From positions 1,488,001-1,552,000 of the forward strand of contig HG738138.1 in NCBI GenBank assembly GCA_000499405.2: a stretch of 64,000 nucleotides of DNA, written 5' to 3'. Shown one piece after another: positions 13,102 to 26,099 of the stretch (position 1 is the first letter of the stretch; each line of letters begins with the position of its first letter). This DNA is from Onchocerca volvulus. Lineage: Eukaryota > Nematoda > Chromadorea > Rhabditida > Onchocercidae. Both the position numbers and the translations under genes were made by a program. Below the pieces are notes generated by a model. That model saw nothing but the letters and a program-made list of their open reading frames with translations. It was not told where the DNA came from and searched no databases.

Positions 13102-15530
13102 ACAAATAAATAAATAAATAAATAAATATATTTATATGTATGTCGAAATTAAAAATCTCAAAATACTCCATTTAATGAATGAAAATTTGAATAATAAATG
13201 ATAGAATTTTAGTATTCAATACATTTTTAGATAAGCAGCTAGATTAATTCAACGAATGTTTCCTCAAAAACCACTATACTTTGATTAACATCATTATCAT
13301 CATCATCATCATTATCATTATCATCATTAACACTAAGAGGTTTTATTTTACCTCTTTCTTTCTCTCTCTCTCATATTACGTCATTAATTCTCTTTATTTT
13401 ACGGTCCTTTCTTGATCAATCCAAACCGTACTTATTACCAATTCAGGATTTTCGATTTATTCTTTTCTCGCTTCTTTCTCTTGCTCTCTCTCTCTCTTTT
13501 TCGTTTTTTCTTTTTCCTTCCATTCATCTATCTCGCAATTTTTTCATCTTTTACCTGTTCCACTTGATTGCATTCTTGAATTTAAGTACCACTTTCGAGC
13601 TTACTGTAAGATGATCGAGTACTTAAGTATAATATCTCATATACATACGCAACAATTCTTCATTTACTCCTGCTTCATTTATTCTATTTATTTATGCTTC
13701 ATTAGTTGACATTGATAGGGAAAGGTAATATTCACACCTTTGCTGTCTTTTTCTTTCCTTCAAATTACTCAAAAATAATACCAAAAAAATTTTACTCTTC
13801 CTTCTATTTTTATAAATGTCATTGATTTTTTCAAAACAAAAATTAAATTTTAATTCAAAATTTATTAATTTAATATATATATATTGAAATAAACGAATAC
13901 TAAAATTACTTACCTAATTACTTCAAATTTATCGATATCTATAATCAATTAATTAGGTGAGTGTTTAATTTAATACTGCAAAAAAAATTTAATTCAAAAT
14001 TTACTAATTTAATATGAATTGAAATTAACGATTGCTAAGATTATTCACTTAAAAACATCCCATTTCTCGTCATGTATAATCAATAATAATGCCTAATTTA
14101 ATAATAGAAAGAATAATTATTTTAATTAAAAAATTTTTGCTAATTTAATATATGTATAAATTGAAAATAAAATTATGAGTTAGTGTTCAATTTAACGATA
14201 TGCGTACACAAGTCAATAATGTCTAATTTTACTTCTTATTCTTCGGTCAAATAATTCGTTTCATAAATTTTTGACATAAAATAAAATTTTTCAATTTCCA
14301 TTTTCGGAAAATTATATTCAAAATTTAATTAAATGGAATGATTTTGCGAAAATGATGAATGAAAGAGAGGGAGTTAGGCTCATTTCAAAAATGTGATATA
14401 TTGGATGACAACCATATCAGATGTTTGGGATGGATTCATTTTAATGAAATGGTTTACATCGTTAAATAATCTGTGATAAACTGTTTACACATTTGGCACT
14501 ATCATCAATTTAATGATTGGTTGTTGAGTGGGTTTATAAGCCTAAGCCTAGGCTCCTCAAATTACTTAAATCAAATATTGCTAATCTGTTACAGGGTTTA
14601 TTTTCAAATATAAGCTTATAATAATAATTGACATGTATTAATGATTATTTGTCAAAAATTTTACTTCTTTTCTAGATTCTAGGAAATTTTAACTTTAAAT
14701 GTTTCATTTTTTAACTTTTTCTCGGTTTTTACATAAAATTTTTAAAATAATGTAGATGAAATAAGGCAAATGTAAATTTTATCTTTTTTTAATTTTGAAA
14801 ATTTAATTTAACTATGTTTAATTACTAACTGACATAAGTATTATACTTAAATGCGAAACTTTTTGCTTCTGAGAAAAAAAAAAATCTCCATTGATCATAT
14901 TTAATAACTATTTTGTGGAAGAAAAAATAAACCAACTTGAAATATGAAAAACTTGGAATCAAACTTTTTTTTAAAAACTTGATATTGTAAATTAAAGAAA
15001 TAGGAAATAATTTTGATGATATTGAATTTAAATTTGTCATTCTTGATTTTATTTGCCTTTTTTTTTCTCCTATATGAAAAGATATCATTTATTTTTGAAT
15101 AGCATTAAAATATGATATATTTGAGAAAATTATTTGGAGTGAATTATTTCGATTGTCTCAATTCAAAATTTAGGTTCCTCGAAGTTTAATTAACTAAAGG
15201 CACTTGAATGGATTTTAATTATCGATCAATTCAAACGAGCTTATTTCAATTTTTTCTTTCTTTCTTTTCTTTTTTTTCTCGTTTTTCTTTTTTCAAATTA
15301 ATTTATTGAAAAAAAAAAATGCTATTAACTTGCTGGCACTCATCATTAAACTAAACTGAGCAACAATATATGGGAAAGGAAGGAGAAACGAAGCAATTTC
15401 AAAAAAAAAAAATGAATTGTAATCGTTAATTCTAGCTACCTTTTAAACTTCTCTTTTTTCTTTTTTTTTTACTCCTTCAAGCAAAAAAAAAGAAAAGTTC
15501 AGAAATTTTACAAATTAAGGAGACATTTGT

Positions 15531-15566
<36 letters not shown>

Positions 15567-16126
15567 TTCTCTCCTTCCTACCATTTCGAATATTTCAATT
15601 ATGATTATTTAATTTTTACATTTAAAAAAATATCGATTCATTTTTAACAATTCGATGATAGATTTAAGGATTTTGTTTAATTTGATCATCGCAATACGCT
15701 TTTTTTTTTTTTAAATCTCCTCTTTTTCATAACTGGTTTTATATTTTGAAAGAATAATTACCAGGAATTTTTTTCGTAAAATTTCATTTTTATTTAAAAA
15801 AAATGAAAAAAAAAAAGAAAAAAAGAAAAAAGAGCAAATAGAAAAGAAATAGAGTAAAGATGAAAGGAAAATAAAACATGTATGTATATTTAAGATTTCT
15901 TTTTTTTTTTTTGGTAAATCCGATATATTGCAATAGTGATATCCTGAAAATAGTTATTAACGAATGAAAAATAAGATTTGAGAAGATAGAAGAAACGATA
16001 AATGAAAATGAAAAAATGAGATAGCGTAAAAGAAAAGAAAAGAAAATTTCCTTTTTTTAAAAGTAATAAATTATTTTGAGTTATTTTATACCTTTTGATG
16101 CTTTAATCAGTCATACAAATATTTTT

Positions 16127-16197
<71 letters not shown>

Positions 16198-19100
16198 AAA
16201 AATAATTGTTGTTGTTGTCATATTATCGAAAAAATGAAAATGAAAACTATTAAAATAGAACTTCTTTTTTTTTTGCACTTTAGCTGCTTATATATTTCAC
16301 ACAGATGTAAATTATCCATTAAAGCTTTTTACTTTTTTTTTTTTCCATCCATATTTGCCTAAATGAAATATTCCAGCAGTACATTTAAAAAAGAAAAAAG
16401 AAATTTGAAATAGAATTTAAAAATTTCCATGAAATTTATTGTTAAACTATTTGTTTGCTAATTAAGCAACAGATGAAAATAGCCGAGTCAAATAATAAAT
16501 TATCATTTCTTTCAACTGAAAAGTGCCGAACAAAAAAAGATGAATAAAAAATGAAATGAAAGAAAAGAATATTTTAATAAGAAAAAAAAAGTGAAAAATA
16601 AAAAAATTATAAATAATAAAAATTTCTAATTAAAAGAATGGAAAAGAAGGAAAATTAATTTATCTTCTATTATTTATTCATCATTGAAACATTTGCATGC
16701 AATTATAATAGCAACAATTCATGCAATTAAACAATTTTTCATTTTCTAAAATTTATTCAAATTGAATGAAAAATTTTTGTTTCTTTTTCATTTTATATGA
16801 ATAATTTTTTTTTTTTTTTTAAATAAATTTCATTTTCCTCTTTTTTTTTGCTTATGTATATTTGCTATTTGAGTGCACATATTTTTAAATTTTATTATCA
16901 ATCTATTTGATTATTATTGATAATCATTTTTGAAAGAGTAAAAGATAAATTATAAATACATGTATGAGAGATATTAGATATTTAAAAATCAACATTTCTA
17001 GATAGTTTTTTTCTTTCTTGCCTTTTTTTAATTGATATTTTTATCGATCATTCCGTTCTATTTCATTTTTTTTTTTTTTTGAAAATGATGCACTAACATT
17101 AAAAATTTAACGATTTCTTCATTTATTTATACTTCGTTTTCGTATTCGTTTCCTTTTTTTAAATATTTTCCATGAAATAAATTTTTCTTTTTCTTCTCAG
17201 CAAAGTTAACAACACGATAACAATTATAATTAGTTCATTTTAGAAAAAGAAAAAACTTTACTCTTGTAATATAGAGTAATTATAAATGCTTTATTATTAA
17301 ATTTAACGAAAAAATTTTCGTTAAATTTAAAATTCCTCACATTTTCTCTTTTTTATTGATTTTAAAGATATATTAAAAAATAAAATTTAATTATTTTCCT
17401 CTTTTCAATATCAATGAAAAATTTTGCTGATGCTTAAACATGACTGTATAAAAATGTTTACAATAATACTGATAAAAAATTAATAATTTGATATAAAAAA
17501 TAAAATTTTTGATTAAAATTGAATAAATTACAACAAGTCGCTTTCATTCATGTTTATTCATCAAATCTGATTTTAAATAGCAATTAATTTTGCTGCATCC
17601 TAATTTTTAAATACTGCTTTTCGTATAACTGTACTAATCAGAAATTTTATATCATAAATATATTAACAATCTAATATTTCATATAATAGACTAGAATTCA
17701 AATAATTCAAAAGGATAGCTATTTTACTAATGAAATTTTCATGAAAAAATTAAATTATGTAATGATTACTCAAAAGCTTAACTAAATTTCTTTTTTTATT
17801 CTAAAATCAAACCAAAAAAATTCCTTATTTTAATCTAATAAACACTTTTTTCTTCAATAAAACTTATTTTAATAAAAGTTTTTCAATTTCAAACTTCATT
17901 TTTTAGCTTGAAGTTTAAAAATTTCTGTCATCATTGATTGGTCAGTAAAGCATAAATTTTTTTCTTTGCAAATAATATTAATTTTGTAAATAAATTAACG
18001 CGAAATGGTTAAAGTTGGGAAGAAATGTGATCAAATTAAAAAATATTTACAATTGATTGAAAATAAAGAAAAGTATATTATTTTCAGTAAATTTCACTTT
18101 ATATTATTTTTTTCTCGAAGCTTTTTCTATAATTTATAAAAATTCGATTGCAACTTTTTTTTTCTCTCTGAAACTCAAGATTGAAAAATTTAAATTAGTA
18201 TAAAATGATAAAAGTTAGAAGAAAAAATGTTATTATAATCAAAAAATATTATGATTAATTGGAAATACGGAAAAATGTAGTATTTTTAGTGAGTGTTATT
18301 TTTTTTTTTTTCAAAACTTTGTTCCTATAATTTGTAAAAATTTGATTTTAACTTCTTTTTTTTGGAAAACTCAAAATTAAAAAGGTGAAAAATAATAAAA
18401 TATTATGAATATTTCTTTATGTATATGTGTGTGCATTTAAGCGAAATCTTTTTTGTTTTTTTTCCCAAATTAATTCATAAATATCGGTAAAAATGAAAAT
18501 GGCTATCCGATCGGATGCATTAAAATATATATCTATCTATCCGTGTTTATGTACATTAAAAAATGAATCGTTTTGGAAAAGCCTATTTATTTCATAGTCC
18601 ATTAAGAAAATATAAAATAAAAATGAGGGAAAAAGAAAGGTAGCACTTTCTTAGAATGCTACATACGAAAAGATCGGCTATAAGTGAAATGAAGGAAAAA
18701 GACGAAATTTTCGACGGGAAAAATTCAGGAAAAAAAAGGAGAAAAGAATATTTTTGGTGTGGTTAAAAATTAATCAAGGACAATTTTTCCATAACAATTT
18801 ATCCGAAATATATTTTTTAACCAATTTTTTTTTTTTTTTTTTTTTTTTTGATTGTCCTTAGTGTCACAATTTGATGCAATCATAGCGCTATTTGATAAAT
18901 GTGATCAATTTATTTACATGAGGTTAAGATGGGCAAAGTACTCGAATTGTGGTTCTGCAAACTTGAAGATCTTTATCAGTAGTAATTTATCGGATAATCT
19001 TTACCTTCTTGTTCTTCTCTCTTTTTTCCCCTCCCATTTGTATTGCTAAATTGAAATTTGAAGTATATTTATTTAATAAAAAAGAAAAAAATGAAATTAA

Positions 19101-19958
19101 TCGGAAAAAATGAATAAAAAAAGGATAGAAAACACTATTTAATTATGATAATGATAATAATGAAACAAGGAAGAGAGCGGACAAAATAAAATAATTATTT
19201 TTAATATAAAAATAAAAAAATATGAAGACCAAAAATAGTAATTATCGCAAAAATAAATAAACTATACTTATTGCTTGAGATGAAGCATGCTTAACGAATA
19301 ACTGATAGCTAATTAAGCAAATAGATGAATAATTAACGAATATGGTATGCAAATAATTTGATTTAACAATGCTTATCAAATATGCAGGGATGGTAATTAG
19401 ATTAATTAAGAAAAATAGAAATAGAAAAAAAAAAAAAGAAAAATTACCAAAAACAAGTTGCGAGTATTAAAGCTTTTAACCGATTAAAAATAAAATTTTC
19501 AAATTTGATAAAAGATTGCAGATTCGAATGATTCATAATTAATATTAATTTTGTTTTTTTTAAATAAATATTCCAGTTTTTTTCATTTAAACACTTGAAT
19601 CCTTTCATCATATAATTTTATTTCAATGCGATATGCAAATTTAATTTTCCAATATGTCACTTGAAATTTCCGGTTTAAAACCAAGATTAAAATTAGTGTA
19701 AATAAAAGCTAAATTAGAATGAAATGAGGCATCATCCAATAATTAACCTTCACTAATTAATTTGTCAAGTATAACAGCTGATTCGCAGGAAGGTGAAGAG
19801 TTGCTGCTGCAACTTGTCAGCCTAGTAACAGGCGCATTTTTACAGTTTTGTCAGTTTTCCGATCACAAATCCAATATCGGCAATAATCTTCAAGTCATTT
19901 GTTCTGATAAATTTCCACTCAAATTAGATAATTAATCACGCAAGTTGACACACACACA

Positions 19959-19996
<38 letters not shown>

Positions 19997-22900
19997 TACA
20001 CACACACACACGCACACATATACACATGCACATATTTATTTGAATTCTTATTAATTAACATTGTTTATTATTTAGGAGGTCATTTGGTTCGTTAGTTGAG
20101 GTCATCCATCATTCGGAAACATATGGGAGGATTATCCGTCAGCAAGTTTTAGCATCAATACCAAACAAACAGTATATTATGAATAATTGTTTGAAAATGA
20201 AACATTATAAAATTTTGTTATAATAAAAATAAAATTTACTGAAAACGAATTTATTGAAAAAAAAAAAAAAAACAAATTAGATTTAAAAAAAATTTGTTCC
20301 AAAATTTTCAACAATAATTTTTCATTTTTGGATATAACAAAAAATTTTGCTAAATTTTCCACAGCTTTAGATAGATATTTTGTCGTTTTTTTCTTTTATA
20401 CAATTTAAAATTTTCCATTTTTACAAAATGAAATTTGTCTTAGTGATTGAAAATGCTTCAACATTAGTTGTAAATTTTAAAAGCAAATTACCTCATTCTA
20501 AACAAATTGCTCAATAAAATTGAGCAATTCCATTTTACAATATATTGAAATTGATGTAGTAGTAGTAATAGTAGTAGAAAGGGGGGCGAATGAAAGTTAC
20601 TGACGAATGTTGAATTGAAAATTAATTGAAAGTTACAATTGATCACATTGCATTTGGTCATTTGTAAATAGGTTTTATCCCTCGAGAATTTCAATAAAAT
20701 TAAAATTAAAATCTGATTTTGATAATACAATATGATCGAGACGAAAGAAGTGATAAAAGGGAAAAGTGGACACTAACATTTAAAATGATTGAAAGTGTGA
20801 ATGAAATTGGAAAACAAATATTTGATACTTTAGCTTCGAGATGATAATACATGCTTGATTATCAGATTATGAGAATGGAAACGAAACAGGCGTTAATTGC
20901 TAATTAGCTTCAAATTACAAAATTGCCATCTTACTCATTACTCCGATCTTATCCCAACTCTCTTTCCTTCTTATTGCAATAAATTCAATTAGTGCAAAAT
21001 ATATTGGCTTAACTGACAATTCGTCACAAATCTACGAATTCATTCATTTGAAAATATACCGAAAATTTGCATACGTTTACAGCTAATATTAGAATGTATA
21101 ATTTTCAAATTTTTTTTGTTTTTTTTATAAATATAAATTTAGTATTTCTTTATTAAATTAATTGTGGATACTTTTTAATTTTAAAACAATTTTCTGTTAA
21201 ATTAATTACTAATGTCCTTTAATTTATTTTTTTTTTTTGGAGTATTAAAATATGAAATGAATTAATCAATTTTGCAAAATATTATTAAAAATATTACCGT
21301 TTTCTTTTTTTTTTTTTGGAAATTTTACTGAATTGTGATAGTGATGAAAACTTTCCAACAATAACAATATTTCAATAATGATTGTAATGAAAGCTATTAA
21401 ATGATAGTAATTAAAGGAATTGACAATAGTATTATGGTAGTTATGATTATTGCAATTGATAATAATAAAAATAGTAGTAAGAATGATAGCAATGAAATCG
21501 ATAATGATAATATGAAATGGATTAAAAGCGTTGTTATCAATACAATGAAAATAGTAGCCGAATAAAAATACCTGTAATCGGTTGTTAATTACAAAGAAAT
21601 ATATGAAGTAAGCTTATTGTGACGTAATTAGTGGGTTCTTTCAAAAACTTTTGAAGATGATTTTAGGGCGGCTTCGAAAGGTACCAAATGAAAAGGTAAG
21701 TGGGGAGAGAGAGAGAAAAAAAACCGGTAACACCAAAATAAAATTACAAGAGAAACAGACATAAAAGATAATAGTATCAATTACATCATATTTACGGGTA
21801 ACTGTAGAAGATGGGTTTACTACTGTTATGAAGAGATGATTGGTTGCTGACCTCTATCATTGGGTAAAGATTGAACTTTTGTCGTTTGATGTCACCGACA
21901 GTACTGTCATTGTGAAATTTGACAACTTAACTGACAATCTCATCTCTTACATTCTTCCCCAAATCATCCCATCGATCAAGTTTCTTTCGATTGTTCCAAA
22001 CTACTACTATTTCAATAAATTGCTCCTTAATTAGGGAAGTAGTAATACTACGTTCTACAATCGTCTTTTTTTTTTTTTTTTAGTTTAATTTAATTTAATT
22101 TTCTCCAATTTTAATCTATCTGTATTTCTTTCTTTCTCTCTTGCTTTTTCACTTTTTTCAAGGGAAATATTTTGAAATTACAAAATGAAAGATGGTAATG
22201 AACTGAAAGTAAAAGAGACATCTGGGAAAAGAAATAAAGGAATCATTAAAAAAGAATTAAAATGAAAAGGAATTTAGTTCTTATATAATTCGAAACAAAG
22301 AAAAAAAAAAAAAGTATTACGATAGATATATCGTAATACTTTTTTCTAGGTATTAATTTGAAATTAATTAAACATAGAATGGTATATATTTGAAAAAATT
22401 TAAATAAAAATTTTGAAAAATTCAAATTAAACTGAGAAATATTTCGGGTGAACTTCATTAAATTTTAATTTTCTTACATACAGTTTTATTATTACTGTAT
22501 TATAAAATATTATTGATTTAATTGAAAAATAAAAATTAATTTATCATTTATATGATAAATATGATAATTTGCTTTAAAAAAATGATGGCAAATATATTAG
22601 TTTGATGAAAATTTTTTCAAATATTTTAGAAGTAGAATGCCGGAAACAAGCAATACGGAAATAACGGTGGAAAAAACACCGGCATATTTTGTAAGTAAAA
22701 CAGCTCCCGGACGAGTTCGTAGTTTCAATTCAACGATTAAATTGATTGTCGTTGTACGAAATCCGATCACTAGAGCTATATCAGGTAAATTTTATGAAAT
22801 TTTACTCGAACATTTCACTACAAATAAAATAAAACTTCCAACACCCACCTTTAAGTTTCAACACTTTTTTTTCTCAATTTTTATATAAAAATTTGAAAGT

Positions 22901-23927
22901 TTCCATTTCAATTCAGTAAAACAGCATTATATTTATATCTGCAAAATTAATTTGGTTTTAGATTATAATTTCAAGCAAATTTTGAGTAGTTTTAAATTTA
23001 AATTTTAGATTATACACAAGCAATCAGCAAAAAGAGACGGAATGCTTTAATGCCAAGTTTTGAAGAAATGGTACTCGGCAACAGTTCATCTAATGCAACT
23101 GGTACTCCAATTACTATTAACTCCTAGATTTCCTGATGTTTCGAGCTTTTCGAATTTTAAAGTATCAGTAGCTGCGTAAAATCGAATTTTAATTGAAAAT
23201 TTAAATTCAAAATTTATAATAACAATAATGCTTGGTAGGCATGAAAAATGGTGTAAACGCTTCATGGGGTGCAATTCGAATCGGAATTTACCATCGGCAT
23301 ATCCGGCGATGGCTTCAGCATTTTCCGCTCCATCAAATTCATTTTGTGGATGGCGAACGATTGATCACAAATCCTGCTGCTGAAATTTATGCTGTTGAAC
23401 GATTTCTAACTGTTAAACCAGGTATTTTTTTCAAAAAATTGCTAAAATTTCAATTTATTATTCGAACGAAATATTTTTACATTCATTTATAAAATTTAGA
23501 AGTTTAAATTTAGAACTGACTTCATTAATCATTTCCTTTTTTCTCTTTCATCTTTTGCAAAAAAATTATCATAAAATATTTCACGTAACATGTTAAGTTG
23601 TATTAATAAAATTATCATCATTAACCTGTATTTATTTGTCATTTCATATTTTTTTATCGTTAAAAAATATTTCTATCAAATTGGAACTTTGAAAATGTTC
23701 CAGTTGTTCAACAATCAAATTTTGCAACAGATCCACTGAAAGGTTTTCCATGTATTTTACGAAAAGATGAAAGTTTGCATTGTCTCGGGAAAACAAAAGG
23801 TCGAGCACATCCACATGTACGATTCGATGTTATTCAAAAATTGGAAGATTTTTATCGTCCACAAAATGAGGAATTTTTTAAACTTATTAACAGAAGGTTT
23901 CATTGGCATACTTATCATTATCATTAG
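12171..23927 (+). CDS. hst-3 (HS3ST family): Heparan sulfate glucosamine 3-O-sulfotransferase
   Basis: Transfers sulfate from PAPS to the 3-OH of glucosamine in heparan sulfate, in the Golgi. Exons are 12171-12457, 22630-22784, 23009-23101, 23239-23421 and 23704-23927; phases match and give 313 aa, close to the 307 aa of human HS3ST1. Residues 7-21 form a hydrophobic stretch fitting a type II Golgi anchor. The 5'-phosphosulfate loop [15 protein letters not shown] is at about 53-67, the catalytic-base glutamate lies in GPEVHFFD (E80), VEKTPAYF is at 109-116, the 3'-phosphate site [15 protein letters not shown] at 137-151, and C256 and C266 match the family disulfide, followed by TKGRAHP (270-276). 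The start was chosen because it gives the anchor and follows an acceptor-like site. Intron 1 spans 10,172 bp; introns 2-4 are 137-282 bp. The compact domain and lack of a long stem resemble the HS3ST1/5-like type. Which C. elegans paralogue (hst-3.1 or hst-3.2) is orthologous is not decided here. Confidence 0.97.
13004..13131. repeat. (AAAT)n-type tetranucleotide array
   Basis: About 125 bp of AAAT units interrupted by AACT and AAAC variants. An ATA trinucleotide run lies just upstream at 12880-12922. Confidence 0.9.
13289..13330. repeat. (ATC)n microsatellite
   Basis: ATC and ATT trinucleotide run inside intron 1 of the sulfotransferase gene. Confidence 0.9.
13845..14235. repeat. Diverged tandem repeat, three units of about 125 bp
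   Basis: Units begin near 13848, 13985 and 14125. Each starts with TTTAATT-like sequence followed by an AATTTAYTAATTTAATAT-like block, then ATTGAAAT or ATTGAAAAT, and ends with TATAATCAAT- or GTCAATAAT-like sequence. Copies 1 and 2 are the most alike; copy 3 is degraded. Confidence 0.65.
15532..15562. repeat. (CT)n microsatellite
   Basis: Continuous CT repeat in intron 1. Confidence 0.95.
16129..16190. repeat. (AAT)n microsatellite
   Basis: About twenty AAT units, followed by AAAT units and then GTTGTTGTTGT. Confidence 0.95.
17297..17330. repeat. Perfect 16-bp inverted repeat
   Basis: TTAAATTTAACGAAAA at 17297-17312 is followed after 2 nt by its exact reverse complement at 17315-17330. It lies in intron 1. 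Confidence 0.9.
18001..18400. repeat. 200-bp tandem duplication
   Basis: Copies at about 18001-18200 and 18201-18400 share, in order, an ATGRTWAAAGTT block, AATTAAAAAATATT-like sequence, GTATTATTTT-like sequence, CTATAATTT, AAATTTGATT-like sequence and GAAACTCAAGATT-like sequence. They are clearly diverged but collinear. Confidence 0.75.
19947..20033. repeat. (CA)n microsatellite with CATA variants
   Basis: About 85 bp of CA repeats interrupted by CATA and CGCA, in intron 1. Confidence 0.95.
22308..22345. repeat. Perfect 17-bp hairpin with GATA loop
   Basis: The 17-nt arm at 22308-22324 is the exact reverse complement of 22329-22345, with loop GATA. The inner stem GTATTACGATA is not a simple repeat. 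It lies 284 bp before the intron 1 acceptor. Confidence 0.9.
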
Positions 23928-25210
23928 CTAAGTTTCTGTGCCTTTCTTTTTTTTTTTTTTTTATTAATACTTATCAGACCTCATTTGTATTTTATCGTAA
24001 TAGTAATTATTGATAACTTTATTTATTATTTATTTTTCTTTGCTGAAAAAAATAATATCCTTGGATTAGTTGAAATTGCATCATTTTATATTATTAAATT
24101 TAGAAATTTAAAAATTTTTATTTATATTCATAGCATTTCGCCAATTTTAAGCACATGTGATGTTTAAGTTCTAATTAAATTCGAAATAGTGATTTTGAAT
24201 ATTTTGAGAAATTTATCCTATATCATCAATATTGAGCTTTAATTTCTAAATAGATTCGATGAAACAATTTGAGAAGGAACTATGCTAATTAGCCTTTTTC
24301 GGTGGCAGCTTCTGATGCTACTAGAAGTTTTATAATCCAGAAGTTTTTTTTGGCAATTAATTTTCTTGATAGATTCATTTCTGTTCAAAAATTTTCTAAT
24401 TTTGCAAATTTTTTTCTTCTTTGATTGAGCAATGATGCGATGACATTAAAATTGCTGTTATTAATCGTTTGATTTAACTTAATTTAATATTTTGTTGCTT
24501 TTGCTTGATCTCGTCGTATAATTTATAACTTTTCACTGTGTATATCTAGTGTTAAGCAGAAATTTTCGGGTATTATTGATTAAATTATGATTGGATTATT
24601 TGTATGTTTCGTATTCTCATACGTCAAAATACGTTTACGCCTACCAGAAGATAGCGAACTTTAAAAGTGATTGCAAGTAGTACAATTTGAACGAATAATT
24701 AAGGCTAGAAAAACTTTTTGATTATTAATCGGCATTGAAATTTCAAAATTTTAGAATCCAATAAATATTAAAATTTCCAATTCAAGTATGAAATCTTCCC
24801 ATCCAAGTTGCTTATAATAAATTCCTTCGCTATTATACCATAACTAAAATAAGATAATTGTTATTCTATTTGTACTGTGATACTGTAATTTTTAGATTTG
24901 GTATATGTTTTATTAATACGATTTATAAATTCCGATTAAAATTATTAATCAAAATATCATTGTAGAAAAGCATCCATGCATCCTAAACGCATGAAAAATT
25001 TGCAAAAACTAGTCTTTAAACTAATGAAACATTTGAACATAAGTAGCGAATTCTACGCTTCAAAAACGAATGAAGTTTGATGAAAATTGTAAACGTAGTG
25101 AAAAAATATTTCATAAATGAAGAGACGATGAAGATAGGTATGATTTATCACACAGAGATTAAGAAAATTATCACATTAGAAATTGTAGCAAATGCTGTAA
25201 TCTATATAAA
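23928..25210. other. 3' flank of the sulfotransferase gene, no gene seen
   Basis: Follows the sulfotransferase stop. A canonical AATAAA occurs at 24760-24765, about 830 bp downstream, and may serve polyadenylation; nearer signals were not obvious. No other coding signal is visible, and the open frame at 25077-25283 has chance composition. Confidence 0.45.
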
Positions 25211-25401
25211 TAAAAATGTAAATGCTACCTGTTACAACTCTAATAACTCCTCAAGTTTTCCACCGATTTTTTCCAAATTTTGACACAACCTTGCATTCAA
25301 GTAGGCAAGTGATCTTTTATACACCTACTTACTTTTTTTCACGTGTCACGTACTTGACAACTAAAAATAAGTGAGGAGGCGGAGTTCATTGGCTCCGCCT
25401 T
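25211..25401 (-). repeat. Interspersed repeat A, copy 1, with GC-rich terminal hairpin
   Basis: Matches the segment at 27596-27765 over about 150 bp, including ACAACCTTGCATTCAAGTAG and CACGTGTCAC. It ends in the hairpin GGCGGAG-N8-CTCCGCC (25378-25399). Related inverted copies lie at 30587-30790 and 31190-31290. Its orientation is set by agreement with those copies. Confidence 0.8.
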
Positions 25402-25510
25402 CCTCTTTTTCTCTCATTCACCTTCTTCCGCGCATCTCTCTAACAGTAACAACAGCTAGCCCTCCCTCTTTTCTCTCACTTCTCATTCTCCTTCTTCCCC
25501 CACTTCTCTA
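25402..25510. repeat. Pyrimidine-rich repeat E, copies 1 and 2
   Basis: CTTCTTCCGCGCATCTCT (near 25424) and a variant near 25487 lie behind TCTCATTC blocks. The same block recurs near 26752, also just behind a GGAGTTNA..CTCC segment, so it probably belongs to the same element as repeat A. Confidence 0.6.
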
Positions 25511-25544
25511 ATAACAATTAATAAAAGAAATAAAAAGTCGAAAA

Positions 25545-25765
25545 AAAAAAATTTTGATGAAATATTAAAATGATAATAATAAAAAGAAAAAAATTCACAA
25601 CAAAAAGTAAAAAAAAGAACAAACCTCTTTTTGAAAGGTATTTGAATCTACATTATCATCGTTCCAGTCATTGATGGTTTCGTTCTATCAGTAATACACT
25701 TCCTAAAGGAATAGATAAAAATTACAAATTAGTTGAAAATATTATTAAAATTGAAATGAATACCA
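25545..25765 (-). repeat. Repeat D, copy 1 (exon-like core)
   Basis: Nearly identical to copy 4 at 26330-26520. On the minus strand it holds an exon-like core (25625-25702) between a CCTTTAG-like acceptor side and a GTTTGT donor. Relative to copy 4 it is 2 nt shorter, which breaks the reading frame. Confidence 0.7.
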
Positions 25766-25799
25766 TCAAATTAAAAATTATATAATATAATATATAAGA

Positions 25800-25996
25800 A
25801 TAAAAAAGAAAAAAATTCCTAACAAAATGTAAAAAAGGAACAAGCCTTTTTTTGGAAGACATTTTGAATCTATATTATCATCTTTTCGTTCCAATAGTCG
25901 TAAATGTTGAAATGCTAGTAATTACTGCTTTGAAAATCTGATCGAAGTTGAATTCCGAGTATTGCACTGCTTACTGAACTGAACGCTGATGCTCTT
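25800..25996 (-). repeat. Repeat D copy 2 fused to repeat B copy 1
   Basis: On the minus strand, a B unit (about 25938-25996, GCGTTCAGTTCAGTAAGCAG type) is followed directly by a degraded D unit (to 25800) with stops. The plus-strand copies of B are at 27523-27592 and 27940-28010. Confidence 0.7.
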
Positions 25997-26099
25997 AAAA
26001 AAATAATTAAAAAATAATGTACAATAAAAAAGCATATAATTAAAAAGTAAAAAGCTAAGAAAAAAATAGAAGAAAATCGGATTTCATAAAAGCTAAAAA

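Larger units (their letters stand above)
12458..22629 (+). other. Giant repeat-filled first intron of the 3-O-sulfotransferase gene
   Basis: GTTTGT donor and TTTTAG acceptor bound this 10.2-kb intron. It carries microsatellites, two sets of long tandem duplications and two near-perfect hairpins, listed separately, plus many A/T homopolymers. No nested gene was recognised; the longest open frames (14825-15088 minus, 18852-19049 plus, 20488-20730 minus) are F/L/I/K-rich chance frames. Confidence 0.85.

Noticed and set aside
14525..14555. Telomere-like GCCTAAGCCTAG
   Set aside because: Only about two TTAGGC-type units, not an array, so not evidence of an internal telomere.
21650..21700. Possible small alternative exon in sulfotransferase intron 1 (TTTTAG..GTAAGT)
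   Set aside because: Joined to exon 1 it gives an early stop, and the known family sequence runs directly from exon 1 to the 22630 exon.
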